64,000 nucleotides of DNA from NCBI RefSeq assembly GCF_900109685.1, contig NZ_FOBB01000008.1, positions 62,001-126,000 of the forward strand. Direction: 5' to 3'. Shown in pieces: positions 9,467 through 18,700 of the stretch; position 1 is the first letter of the stretch; the number at the start of each line of letters is the position of its first letter. Position numbers and translations under genes: made by a program. The notes beneath the pieces were generated by a model, which was not told the origin of the DNA, made no database searches, and saw only the letters and a program-made list of their open reading frames with translations. This DNA is from Chitinophaga rupis (GTDB lineage: Bacteria > Bacteroidota > Bacteroidia > Chitinophagales > Chitinophagaceae).

Positions 9467-10618
9467 CTAACGGACAGTAGATTGAATATTACCTAAACAT
9501 TCAAACAAGCGGTTTATATCCTGCTGATCATTGTAAACATGCGGTGCAATACGGATGGCATTACCGCGGAAGCTTACATGAATATTGTTTTCCGGCAGCG
9601 CTTTTCTGATGGCCTGTAAACAGCCAGCATCCGGTATGGTAATGCCACGCATATGGCCTGCATACTCAATATCCTCACATTGTACAAAAGGCAGCTGTTT
9701 CGAAAGCGCGGGTATGCTGTTAGTTAATGTGGAAAGATAGTTGTGGATAGGCTGCACACCCCACTCATTCAGCTGTTCCACTGCTGCCAGCGCAATGGGC
9801 GCCAGGTTAAGCTGTGAATACTCGCCCATATCAAAGCGGTGTGCGCCGGGTTTATAATGCTCCGTATAATTTACCAGCTGTGTAAAATCTTCACTGCCTT
9901 TGCGGGTAAGCCAGGAATATTCCAGCGGTATGCCTTTTTCATGCCAGCTAGGATTAACATACAGGTAGCCCAGTCCATAAGGACCCAGCATCCATTTATA
10001 ACCTGCGCAAACGGCAAAATCCGGCGCTATTTCATCAATATTAATTGGATACGCGCCCAGGCTCTGGCTAAGGTCCAGCACCAGCGGTATGCCCAGCGCG
10101 TGTGTTTTTTTACTGATGACATCCAGGTGTAGCAAAGCCCCGTCTGTCCAGTGGCATTGGGGAAGGGCCACCAGCCCGGTTTGCTCATCTATTGCGGCCA
10201 GCACGGCATTGGTCCAGTTCTCGCCAATGGTCCGCGTTACGGTTTTTATGTGCAATTGCTGCGCCTGCGCTAATTGCTGCCATACGTAATAGTTGGAGGG
10301 GAACTCACGATCCAGCAGCACAATACTTTTGCCTGCGGCTATTTGCATATTCCTGGCTGCTGCTGCCATACCATAACTTACGGAAGGTACCAGCGCCACA
10401 TTATCTGCAGCTGTTTGAAAGATCTTTGCGGCGGCTACACGCAATTGTTCCGGCTCATTAAACCAGTCTGCTGCCTGGTATACCCAGGGGTGCTGTTTTT
10501 TGTGTAATGCGTTAATACCTTTGTCAGTGGCAGCTTTCAGCTGTGGCGACATATTAGCGCAGTTCAGGAATGTAATGCCGGCCGGAATATCAAAGCTTGT
10601 TTTTTGGAACATGTACAT
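9467..10618 (-). CDS. class V aminotransferase-fold PLP enzyme
   Basis: A 383-residue cytoplasmic PLP-dependent enzyme of the class V aminotransferase/cysteine desulfurase superfamily. The predicted Schiff-base lysine is Lys208 in GYKWMLGPYGLG, and Asp182 in LDLSQS would contact the pyridine nitrogen. The N-terminal FLNCANMSP matches the family's FLNxAxxGP-type opening. No cysteine-bearing active-site loop typical of NifS/IscS is visible, so an aminotransferase, lyase or epimerase role is more likely than desulfuration. It is convergent with the amidase gene, about 60 bases apart. The substrate is unknown. Confidence 0.88.
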   Translation of the reverse strand: MYMFQKTSFDIPAGITFLNCANMSPQLKAATDKGINALHKKQHPWVYQAADWFNEPEQLRVAAAKIFQTAADNVALVPSVSYGMAAAARNMQIAAGKSIVLLDREFPSNYYVWQQLAQAQQLHIKTVTRTIGENWTNAVLAAIDEQTGLVALPQCHWTDGALLHLDVISKKTHALGIPLVLDLSQSLGAYPINIDEIAPDFAVCAGYKWMLGPYGLGYLYVNPSWHEKGIPLEYSWLTRKGSEDFTQLVNYTEHYKPGAHRFDMGEYSQLNLAPIALAAVEQLNEWGVQPIHNYLSTLTNSIPALSKQLPFVQCEDIEYAGHMRGITIPDAGCLQAIRKALPENNIHVSFRGNAIRIAPHVYNDQQDINRLFECLGNIQSTVR

Positions 10619-10764
10619 CGGTTTAGAAGGGGAAGTAGTAAGATATGCAAATATACGATGGCTGGTGCTCCTGTTTTGAAATCCGGATTATAATTTTTAC
10701 TTTAGGTACAGCTATTACCCCTTCAATAGAGATCAAAACCCCGGATAGCTGCAAATTATTTATT

Positions 10765-11454
10765 ATGTCTGATGTTCCCCCCAAATCCCCATCAACAGAT
10801 GGCGTGCCGCCGGATACCAGCTGGCAGCTGAAATTGCTCCCCTGGATGATCCTTTTACCAACAGTGCTGATCGGTGTTTTTATTGTGCAGGCTACCTTAC
10901 GGATGAAAAAGTTTGAAGCATTCGTGTACCAGCAGGAGCGCTCCATTTTTGAAAAGAGCCTGCCATCCCCTGCCGATACGGGCAGTGCCATCACCAACGA
11001 TTTACACTATCAGCAATTGTATGTGCTGGCTCGTATGGAAGAGTACACCATTAATAAACGTTACAACCAGGCGGGCATCATTACTATGTCCACCATTTAT
11101 ACCAAGTACCTGGGTTTCTTCACCGGTATGATCCTGGCCATTGTAGGATCGGTATTCATTATTGGTAAATTAAGGGAAGATCAGACGCAGACGGAAGGCT
11201 CACTGAAAGATGTATTGACGTTTAAAGTAGTATCATCCTCACCAGGGGTGATCTTTGCCGTATTAGGCACTGTATTAATGTCGGTGAGCATTATCAGCAA
11301 AGGTGAGGTAGATGTGAACGATGTACCGCTGTACCTGAGCGGCGCCAATTTTATGAATGTACAGGATAGCACTACCCGGAAAATAGACAGCAGTAAAATA
11401 AGCAAGCTGCCCGTTACTATTACAAAAGAACAGGCAGCATCTTCCCACCCCTAA
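10765..11454 (+). CDS. two-helix membrane protein of unknown function
   Basis: A protein of about 229 residues with two clear membrane segments, LLPWMILLPTVLIGVFIV near residue 30 and FFTGMILAIVGSVFII near 120, and a third hydrophobic stretch (VIFAVLGTVLMSVSII) near 175. A Pro-rich N terminus and a polar tail flank them. The family was not recognised. The ATG at 10765 is preferred over the one at 10645 because the extra upstream residues look non-coding. The stop lies 10 bases before the next gene, so the two are very probably co-transcribed. The partner is a secreted zinc protease, which hints at a joint envelope role, but this is inference only. Confidence 0.75.
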   Translation: MSDVPPKSPSTDGVPPDTSWQLKLLPWMILLPTVLIGVFIVQATLRMKKFEAFVYQQERSIFEKSLPSPADTGSAITNDLHYQQLYVLARMEEYTINKRYNQAGIITMSTIYTKYLGFFTGMILAIVGSVFIIGKLREDQTQTEGSLKDVLTFKVVSSSPGVIFAVLGTVLMSVSIISKGEVDVNDVPLYLSGANFMNVQDSTTRKIDSSKISKLPVTITKEQAASSHP

Positions 11455-11464
11455 AAAACAGCGT

Positions 11465-13207
11465 ATGCGGATCTTAATTTTCATCCTCGTCATGCTGACG
11501 TGCAAAACAGCTCTTTCACAAATACAGGTAGACCGTGCAAGGCTCATCAAACTTTTACAGGAAGGAAAAACAGCCGAAGTATTTAAGGAAGCCAACCGCC
11601 TGCGGGATAGCGTGTATGGTAAATGTGCCCTGGTAGATTATTTTATTGCAAAGAGCCTTTGCATGGATAAGTATTATGACAGATCCAGCATCTGGTTTGA
11701 TTACATTTTAGCCAAATACCCGATGGATGATGGATCACTGGCATTCATACGGCAGGAGAAAAATGCCTGCCAGCCCGGAAGGCCCGCGCCACTGGCTGCC
11801 GGCAGCACCTTGCTAACGTCAATGACTATCCCATTGCCCAAAGTAGGCGCCGGTGTGCGGGGCAGGATAGGGAAAGGTGGATACATAGTGGAGGACTGTT
11901 ATGAGAACAAAACGCTGGTGAGCTATGATAATATGCTGCCTGATGAAACGCTGGCTGCGCGCATTTTTAACATGGATCAGCCGGATACAGCGCTGGCAAA
12001 GCTGCAAAGCTTTTTGCCGGCTGCTTATGAAGCCAGGGTGTACAAACGGTTTATACTGGTTACGCTCAAAGACAGATCCTACAACGCAGAAAACCTGGAG
12101 CGCGTAGCAGGCAGCCTGGATCGTGCATACAATTTCTACATAAAATATTATTCCCTGCGGCCGTTGAATAAATTTATAACAGTGTACCTGCTGCCCTCAC
12201 AAGCCGCATTGCAGGCTGCTGCACAGGATGTACATCATATTAAAATAGGTAATGATCCGCTGGGGTATTCCATTTTGTCAGACCTCAGCCTGCTGGGTAT
12301 TGCGGAAGATGATCCATCCACTATAGGCACCTTATATCATGAGCTCTGGCACCTGGTGATCCGTGGCGATGCAGGCGATATTCCTGCCTGGCTGGATGAA
12401 GGCATTGCAGGCCTGTATTCCAATTCTTACTGGGAAAATGATGTATTGCAGGGTAATAAAACAACCTGGCGGCTGGATGATCTTCGAAGTAAACGCCTTG
12501 CTGAAATAGGAGAGACGGTGCCCTCGCTGGAAAAGCTGCTGGGATACGACTGGAATAACTTTTACGGCGGCGCAGATAAGAACCTGTGTATGGCAACAGT
12601 GAATTATGCGCTCTCTAATTACTTCATGATCTATTTGCAGGAGCAGGGTGTGTTGCAGCAGCTGATACAAGCGGTGAAGAACCGCCGTCCACCGGGGACA
12701 GACAGTACAACCAGCGTACAGGATATACAGGACATTACCCTGCTGCCGGCAGTTACCGGTAAGAATGTGAGCGCGCTGCAAACCGCTTTCCGTGCCTGGT
12801 TTAAAAAAGCCTATTCCTTTGATCCTTATGATAGCCCGCAAACACAAACTGCGGCAGTCATGAAATTTAATTTTCAGCAGGAGCAGGATTCCCTGAAACA
12901 AACACTATCAAACAAGCGGATGCAGGGCAGTATTAATATTGAGCAGTACAACCGCTACATGAACCGGATCACAAAAATTGAAACCAGCTATACCACTGCT
13001 GCAAAAAAGATCGATGAATTTAATGCACAGCAAAGTACACAGCACCCACCGGCGAATATGAGCAATATGGTAGCCCAGCAACAACCGCAGCAACAGCAGC
13101 AAACGCAATCAGAAAATAAAAAGGTAAGCAGGTGGCGGAAGAAAATGAATCATGCCAAGGCAGACCTGATGAAGCTGAAAGAGCAGATCAACAGTGATAC
13201 GTTTTAG
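11465..13207 (+). CDS. secreted HExxH zinc protease-like protein (peptidase MA-like)
   Basis: A 580-residue protein with a signal peptide ending near LSQ. The N-terminal third looks helical and TPR-like. The central part has the zinc motif HELWH at residues 292-296, followed by IPAWLDEGIA with Glu312 as the likely third zinc ligand, the layout of gluzincin 'peptidase MA-like' domains. After residue 470 there is a charged helical region, a Gln-rich tract (residues about 539-551) and a basic tail, suggesting a coiled coil or surface contact. It follows the membrane protein gene by 10 bases. The substrate is unknown. Confidence 0.82.
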   Translation: MRILIFILVMLTCKTALSQIQVDRARLIKLLQEGKTAEVFKEANRLRDSVYGKCALVDYFIAKSLCMDKYYDRSSIWFDYILAKYPMDDGSLAFIRQEKNACQPGRPAPLAAGSTLLTSMTIPLPKVGAGVRGRIGKGGYIVEDCYENKTLVSYDNMLPDETLAARIFNMDQPDTALAKLQSFLPAAYEARVYKRFILVTLKDRSYNAENLERVAGSLDRAYNFYIKYYSLRPLNKFITVYLLPSQAALQAAAQDVHHIKIGNDPLGYSILSDLSLLGIAEDDPSTIGTLYHELWHLVIRGDAGDIPAWLDEGIAGLYSNSYWENDVLQGNKTTWRLDDLRSKRLAEIGETVPSLEKLLGYDWNNFYGGADKNLCMATVNYALSNYFMIYLQEQGVLQQLIQAVKNRRPPGTDSTTSVQDIQDITLLPAVTGKNVSALQTAFRAWFKKAYSFDPYDSPQTQTAAVMKFNFQQEQDSLKQTLSNKRMQGSINIEQYNRYMNRITKIETSYTTAAKKIDEFNAQQSTQHPPANMSNMVAQQQPQQQQQTQSENKKVSRWRKKMNHAKADLMKLKEQINSDTF

Positions 13208-13601
13208 CCGGCGGCGCTCATAAAATATTTACACTACTTTTTCATTAATCCTGTTTTTGCAGATAACAATATTTGGTGCAACATATTTTACCTGGTCGCT
13301 GATGCGAAGCATCAGAGAATGGCCATGTGGTATTAGTTGTACGAAATAGTATATAATAATTGTATAAATGACACTATTAAAACCTGTTTTAATTACAAGC
13401 GTTTAGTTTTGAGGTGTATAGACCATTTTGCAGTAAGATTTTCACGCGTTAATTTTCTGCATGCAATAACATCTACATGTGATAAAGATATGATCCGCTG
13501 CTGGTATCTTTACAATGTTAAAAGTAGATAACTATCCCTATCCTATAGCCTTACACTTGTTGTAACTCATTCTATGATTGTAACAGAGTTTTTCGTTTAA
13601 T

Positions 13602-13628
13602 AGCCGCTCTACGGAGCGGCTTTTTTTA
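13602..13628 (+). terminator. intrinsic terminator without an adjacent gene
   Basis: An 8-bp perfect stem AGCCGCTC/GAGCGGCT with a TACG loop is followed by a T7 run. The nearest upstream stop is at 13207. Confidence 0.85.
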
Positions 13629-13763
13629 TTGATAATCTGCGCTTTCTTTTTGTTTTTGAAGATTTTGCAAGGACCATTTACGTAACGCTATGAAAGTTAA
13701 ACGGATTGTTGCCACCCCTTTTCGCTCACATGATATGATTATTGAAAAAGGAACGGCGGTTCC

Positions 13764-13794
13764 TTGGAAAGCACTGTAAAATGGGCTAACTTTT
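13764..13794 (+). promoter_or_regulatory. predicted promoter of the RiPP precursor gene
   Basis: A TTG at 13764-13766 and TAACTTTT at 13787-13794 are separated by 20 bases, close to the Bacteroidota -33/-7 pattern. The inverted repeat AAGGAAC-GGCG-GTTCCTT (13748-13765) overlaps the -33 element and could be an operator. The predicted start of transcription is about 30 bases before the ORF. Confidence 0.5.
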
Positions 13795-13832
13795 AAAAGT
13801 TAATCTATATCCTTTCCCTTAAAAAAAGCATC

Positions 13833-14012
13833 ATGAAAAAGATCCCATCAAAAAAACTGTCGCTATCGAAGATCCGGATTGCCAGCTTAAGCAAAGACAG
13901 GCAACAAACGCTGAAAGGCGGTTCCATTGAAACCTTTGACAGGAACTGTAAAACCTGGTATGTGGAATGTGGCCCTGGTCCATTCACGATAGCAAGAACC
14001 TGCGTAGAATAA
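13833..14012 (+). CDS. putative RiPP (class I lanthipeptide-type) precursor peptide
   Basis: This is a 59-residue ORF. The leader, rich in Lys and Leu (KKLSLSKIRIASLSKD), ends in a GG pair at residues 29-30. The Leu-x-Leu-x-Lys...Ile-Ala-x-Leu-Ser pattern resembles leaders of Bacteroidota lanthipeptide precursors such as those in Chitinophaga. The 29-residue core after GG has Cys39, Cys46 and Cys57, plus Ser31, Thr34, Thr41, Thr52 and Thr56 as possible ring partners. The gene has its own predicted promoter and a strong terminator 24 bases after the stop, so it is monocistronic. No dehydratase, cyclase, protease or transporter is visible in the window, so modification enzymes would have to act in trans. 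Confidence 0.7.
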   Translation: MKKIPSKKLSLSKIRIASLSKDRQQTLKGGSIETFDRNCKTWYVECGPGPFTIARTCVE

Positions 14013-14035
14013 TTAAAGGAAGGTAACTTATTTGT

Positions 14036-14072
14036 AAAAGAAGGCGTCTCTTACTTTGAGACGCCTTCTTTT
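14036..14072 (+). terminator. intrinsic terminator after the RiPP precursor
   Basis: A perfect 15-bp stem (14036-14050 with 14058-14072, core GAAGGCGTCTC) contains its own A and T tracts and lies 24 bases after the precursor stop. Confidence 0.88.
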
Positions 14073-14175
14073 CATTTGGGTATCTGATGGAGAGCGGCCA
14101 TAGCGCAGCGCCGGTCCCGGCTACATGATAATTAGAAGATTTGTCTTATTATTAGGCTTTAATATCAAAGGGACC

Positions 14176-15249
14176 ATGAGCAAATTACTATCGCCCATCA
14201 CTATTGGGAACACTACTTTTAAAAATCGTATAACCATATCGCCCATGTGCCAGTATTCGGCCGTAAATGGTTTTGCTACTGACTGGCACCTGGTGCATTT
14301 AGGCAGCCGCGCTGTGGGCGGTGCAGGTTTAGTGATGCAGGAGGCCACAGCCATAAGCCCGGAAGGCCGTATCAGCTATGGAGACCTGGGCATCTGGGAG
14401 GAAGAGCAATGTGTAAAGCTGCAGCAGATCGTAGCTTTCCTGCACGGGCAGGGTGCAAAAGCCGGCATTCAGCTGGCGCATGCAGGCCGCAAAGCCAGCT
14501 GTGAAGTGCCCTGGAAAGGAGGGAAGCAGATCCCATCAAATACGACGGATGGATGGCAAACTTTCAGCGCGAGCCCTTTGCCATTTAAGGAGGGTCAGGA
14601 AGCACCTTTAGCATTGGACCAGGCAGGCATTCAACAGGTGATCAGCGATTTCACGGCAGCGGCTAAACGTGCCATACAGGTAGGGTATGATGTGATTGAG
14701 ATCCATGCCGCGCATGGTTATTTATTGCATCAGTTCTATTCGCCGCTAAGCAACCAGCGTTCAGATGAATATGGCGGCTCTTTTGAGAACCGGGTTCGTT
14801 TAGTGGTAGCCGTGGTGCAGGCCGTTCGGCAGGTGTGGGAAAAAGGAAAACCTTTGTTTGTACGCATTTCTTCTACCGACTGGACAGAAGGTGGCTGGAC
14901 GATAGAAGATTCCGTAAAGCTGGCCCTGATCTTAAAAGAAGCAGGAGTGGATCTGATTGATGCTTCTTCCGGAGGCAATGTACCTGCAGCTAAGATACCC
15001 GCTACACCTGGCTACCAGGTAGGGTTTGCGGAACAGATCAAAAAGCAAAGCGGGATCCTTACAGGTGCAGTAGGCATCATTACCACGCCGGAACAGGCAG
15101 AAGCTATTTTAGCAAATGAACAGGCAGACCTCATCTTTATAGCACGGCAAAGCCTGCGTGATGCTTATTTTCCATTACATGCAGCCACCGCTTTGCAGGA
15201 TGATATACAATGGCCCCTGCAGTATGAAAGGGCAAAGCTTAAACCATAG
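14176..15249 (+). CDS. old yellow enzyme family NADH:flavin oxidoreductase (YqjM-like)
   Basis: A 357-residue cytoplasmic FMN enzyme with a TIM-barrel fold that reduces activated C=C bonds using NAD(P)H. Signature features are the opening PITIGNTTFKNRITISPMCQYSA, GLVMQEATAISPEGR, the active-site HAAHGYLLHQFYSPLSNQR with its His pair, and the phosphate-binding GAVGIITTPEQAE. The Cys in SPMCQYSA corresponds to the redox-modulating Cys of YqjM-class members. The ATG at 14176 is used; the ATG at 14125 adds a stretch unlike family N termini. It is monocistronic, ending in a terminator near 15340. The physiological substrate is unknown. Confidence 0.95.
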   Translation: MSKLLSPITIGNTTFKNRITISPMCQYSAVNGFATDWHLVHLGSRAVGGAGLVMQEATAISPEGRISYGDLGIWEEEQCVKLQQIVAFLHGQGAKAGIQLAHAGRKASCEVPWKGGKQIPSNTTDGWQTFSASPLPFKEGQEAPLALDQAGIQQVISDFTAAAKRAIQVGYDVIEIHAAHGYLLHQFYSPLSNQRSDEYGGSFENRVRLVVAVVQAVRQVWEKGKPLFVRISSTDWTEGGWTIEDSVKLALILKEAGVDLIDASSGGNVPAAKIPATPGYQVGFAEQIKKQSGILTGAVGIITTPEQAEAILANEQADLIFIARQSLRDAYFPLHAATALQDDIQWPLQYERAKLKP

Positions 15250-15322
15250 TTAACGTTCCTTTAGCCGCCAATTGTGACGGCCTGCAGATACCGGCAAAAC
15301 AGAAGCTGGGAATTAAATAAAG

Positions 15323-15361
15323 GCGGCAGCCGCTAACGGAATAGCGGCTGCCGCTTTGTTT
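15323..15361 (+). terminator. intrinsic terminator after the OYE gene
   Basis: A 13-bp stem GCGGCAGCCGCTA/TAGCGGCTGCCGC is followed by a short T-rich stretch about 75 bases after the stop. Confidence 0.8.
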
Positions 15362-15720
15362 ACCCTCCTAAAAGCTACTATAGACAAGGTGTTCAGGAAT
15401 TTATTTTTTGAGGCCATTGTATTATTGCGTAGCTTTATTTTTCGAGATTGGTTTTATGTTCCCCTGAAACAGTTCATTTTCTTCAATCCTACTTACAGCT
15501 CAATTCATGCTACATAAAAGCCGGGTCCGTCATTATCCGGAATAGCGTAATCCCAATAGCTATTTTCCTCAACAGAGGAAAGTTTGTATGTGCATCAACA
15601 ATCCTTTTTAGTAAAGAAATACGGTCCAATGGGCAAACATAGGCAACTATTGTAAAACCATGGCTGAAAGCCGTATTAATTCCCAACCCCACGTATTACC
15701 TAACTCCTAAAAACTTAACC
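15362..15720. other. intergenic region upstream of the Tc-like locus
   Basis: No coding sequence was recognised. A 64-codon frame at 15448-15642 lacks coding character and is overlapped by an opposite-strand frame of equal quality. The region presumably holds the promoter of the toxin locus. No clear TTG/TAnnTTTG pair with good spacing was found immediately before the start at 15721. Confidence 0.5.
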
Positions 15721-18700
15721 ATGCCAACAAAGTACCTTGAAAATGTAGCCACTCTTCATTACGTAAGTGCCAGCTATGAAGCCATTTCCGCTGAACATGA
15801 TAAATGGCTGGACATTGCCGCCAAGGAAGGTATTTACCAGAAAACTGATACCAAGAACCAGGTGAAGCTGAGTGCGATCCAGCTGAATTTTGCCAAGGCC
15901 AATAACCTGTTCTATAAGAAAAAATTCCAGGAAGCGCTGAAAACGTACCAGTATGTACAAGGCCTGGTATTCCAGCTGCTGTACCCCACTTACAAACCCT
16001 GGTATGTGCACACCTCTGTAATGGCCATACCTATAAACAACCAGTTGTTTGATCCCATTTTAAAAGTAGGGAGTGAAATGGCGGTGTCCTTACCGCCTGA
16101 AAATATACAATCGGCAGTAAGCTATGTAAGCTTGAAATCGCTGCCGGATGATGTGCAGAAGTATGCGCAGCAATATGAAGCTGTGGGCATCAATACCTCT
16201 GGCGATAAAATGCCGAGAGCTGTAAGAGATAGCACGATGCTGGGGGTAGAGTATGCCAAAAGCGGCGACTGGAAGCATGCAGAAGTGTTCTTCAAACAGG
16301 GACTGGATGCCCTGAGCAATGCAGATACAATGGATGCCAAACAGGCAAAAGCTTCCCTGCAGCTTAACTTAGGCGCGGTGTACACGCAAGCCGGCAACCT
16401 GAATGAAGCCCGGCGTTACCTGGCAGCCGCCGCTGCAGGTTTTGAGAGCGGTAATGACATGCTGGGTGTTAGCCAGACAAAACTGAACCTGGCCGCCGTT
16501 TTAAACAGGGAAGGTAAGGCCGGCGAAGCAGCAGCCCTTAGTAAGGAAGCTAATGCAATAGCGCATACGGCCGATCAGTCTGTGGCCCAGCTGAAAGCTT
16601 TTGCCGCAGAAAGTACGGCCAATGCGCTTTCCACGGCCGCTGTAAGTGCAGCCGCAAAAGCAGAAAGCGTATCTGCCGTTACAGATACTGCTGTACTCAC
16701 CAATGGCAATGGCCATAAGGAATTGTCCACAGGCGCCACCGCTTTTAAAGGCTCCTTAAGCGATGTACAGATAGGTACCACCATTAAGCCCAGCGCTATC
16801 TATGACCTGGCTGCCAGCAACGGCGGCGGTGTGCTATTCCGGCTGCCTAACCAGGGCGATGGCTGGATCACACAGGATCTTGAAGGCAACATTGAAAAGA
16901 ACCAGAAGATTGCCGCTAAGGAATTGGGTGTGGTAAGAGGAGATGAGGTAATGAAATTTAAATGGACAGAAGCTGCCGGTATAAACCAGGCAGAGGTAAA
17001 AACGGCTTATTATGAAAAAAGGGTAGACCTGACCACCCTGGACGCAGTGAATATAGGTTATTATCTGGCCACTGATATTGCCATTAACCTGCCTCATATG
17101 TATTTATACCAGCTGCCGGTATGCCTGGCAGATTGTTATCATCACCTGGGAGAATTTAATAAAGCACAGGACCAGTACCAGAAAGCAGCCGCTTACCAGT
17201 ACATTAATGTTAATATAGAAGTACCTGCTTTATGGATCAGGATGGGCCGCAATTACCTGGAATGGGGTAACTCATTTTACAAAAATGATGAAATACAAAA
17301 AGCGCTGGACGTTTACAAGAACGTGATCACACCGGACGATCAAACGCCGGATTCCCCGCTCTATAAGGATAAAATGAATACTTACGGCTTAAAGGTAAGC
17401 GCGCTCATAGCCGCAATTGCGGACCCGGATGCGGCGGACCTGAACCCGGATGCCGTGAATATTGTGCTGGATAGCCGGAACCGCCTTCGCATGATCCGTG
17501 CCGGCCTGGATTATTCCGGTTTCCCAACTAATTACTTTCCCATTTTTAAGTTCGATTACCTGCAAAGCGTAGCCACTTATTTTGCACAACAGGCCATACA
17601 GGCTGAAAGGGAGTATATAAATTTCACCGCACATGGTGAAGATGAAGAAATGACCCGCGAGCAATTGCAGCAGTCTGTTGAATTAAGCAAAGCCCAGGTA
17701 GACCTTGCGGAAAAACAGGTAGAACATGCGCAGGCAGAGCTGGATGTGAACATGGAAAATGCAGCGCTGGCCGCCCTGCGCCTGCAGAACGCAAAAGATC
17801 AGAAGAAGGAGTATGCGGATGTAAGTTACGAGACCACCGCCCTGGAAGCCGCCAGTGTATTCGCTTCCGGACCGGAAGGATATGAGGTGTCCTACACCTA
17901 TTACAGCCCGTCTGAAGGAAAAGATGTAACCCTCTCCGGCAGCGATGCCTATAAAGTGATGGAAGATGCCGCCTGGAGAAAAGGTATGCTGTCAAGGGAA
18001 ATGGAACTCTCCAATATGGACCGCAACATTTCAGAGCTGGATGCCAACCAGCAGCTGGCCAACGACCAGGTGACCATGGCGCAGGCAGGCGTGGAAGTAG
18101 CTAACCAGCAAAAGAAGATCGCCGAAATGAATGAGAAACATTCCCAGGAGCTGCTGAACAGTTTTGAATCGCAGACCTTTACCCCGGAAGTATGGTTCCA
18201 GCTGGGCACGCGTATGTTGTACATCTCTAAAACATATCTGCAAAGGGCCATTGGCATTGCTAAAAAAATGCAGAAGGCCTACGAGCTGGAAACCGGCCGT
18301 GCGTTAAATACGATCAAAAGCGATTACAATACCAATATTATTTCCGGGTTGCTGAGCGCCGATTACCTGCTGAATGATATCAACTACTTTACGATAGACC
18401 GCATCAACAATTCCAAATCCAAGGACATACCGGTAAAACAAATGTTCTCCCTGTCAGAGCTGAATCCTACCGGCTTCCAGACCACCTTTAAAAATACGGG
18501 CCGCCTGCAGTTTGAGACTGCCCTGGCCGATTTTGATATGGCTTACCCCGGCGCTTACCTGCGTAAGATTAAAAAAATTGAAATGGTGGTAGAAGGCTTA
18601 ATACCGCCGGGCGGTGTACATGGCACCTTGAGTAACTCCGGCATTTCCCGCGACCGTAAAAAGAATGGCGATGCATTTTACCGCATACAGCCGCATGAAA

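Larger units (their letters stand above)
13208..13832. other. 625-bp region without a recognised gene
   Basis: This AT-rich stretch separates the protease gene from the RiPP precursor. It holds a 7-bp hairpin CTGATGC/GCATCAG (13299-13315), a strong intrinsic terminator at 13602-13628, and an inverted repeat AAGGAAC/GTTCCTT (13748-13765) just before a promoter. A 64-codon frame from a TTG at 13337 lacks coding character and is not called. Because the terminator lies 390 bases after the nearest stop, a small RNA ending there is possible. Confidence 0.6.

Noticed and set aside
12990..13130. Gln-rich tract as a nucleotide repeat element
   Set aside because: The CAG/CAA codons encode a short poly-Gln linker within a supported gene and do not form a tandem DNA repeat of interest.
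13337..13531. 64-codon frame from TTG in the gap before the RiPP precursor
   Set aside because: It has AT-rich composition, many Asn, Cys and Ile residues without pattern, a non-ATG start and no family features; probably not coding.
15448..15642. 64-codon frame upstream of the Tc-like locus
   Set aside because: An opposite-strand frame of similar length overlaps it, and neither has coding-like composition or a recognisable product.
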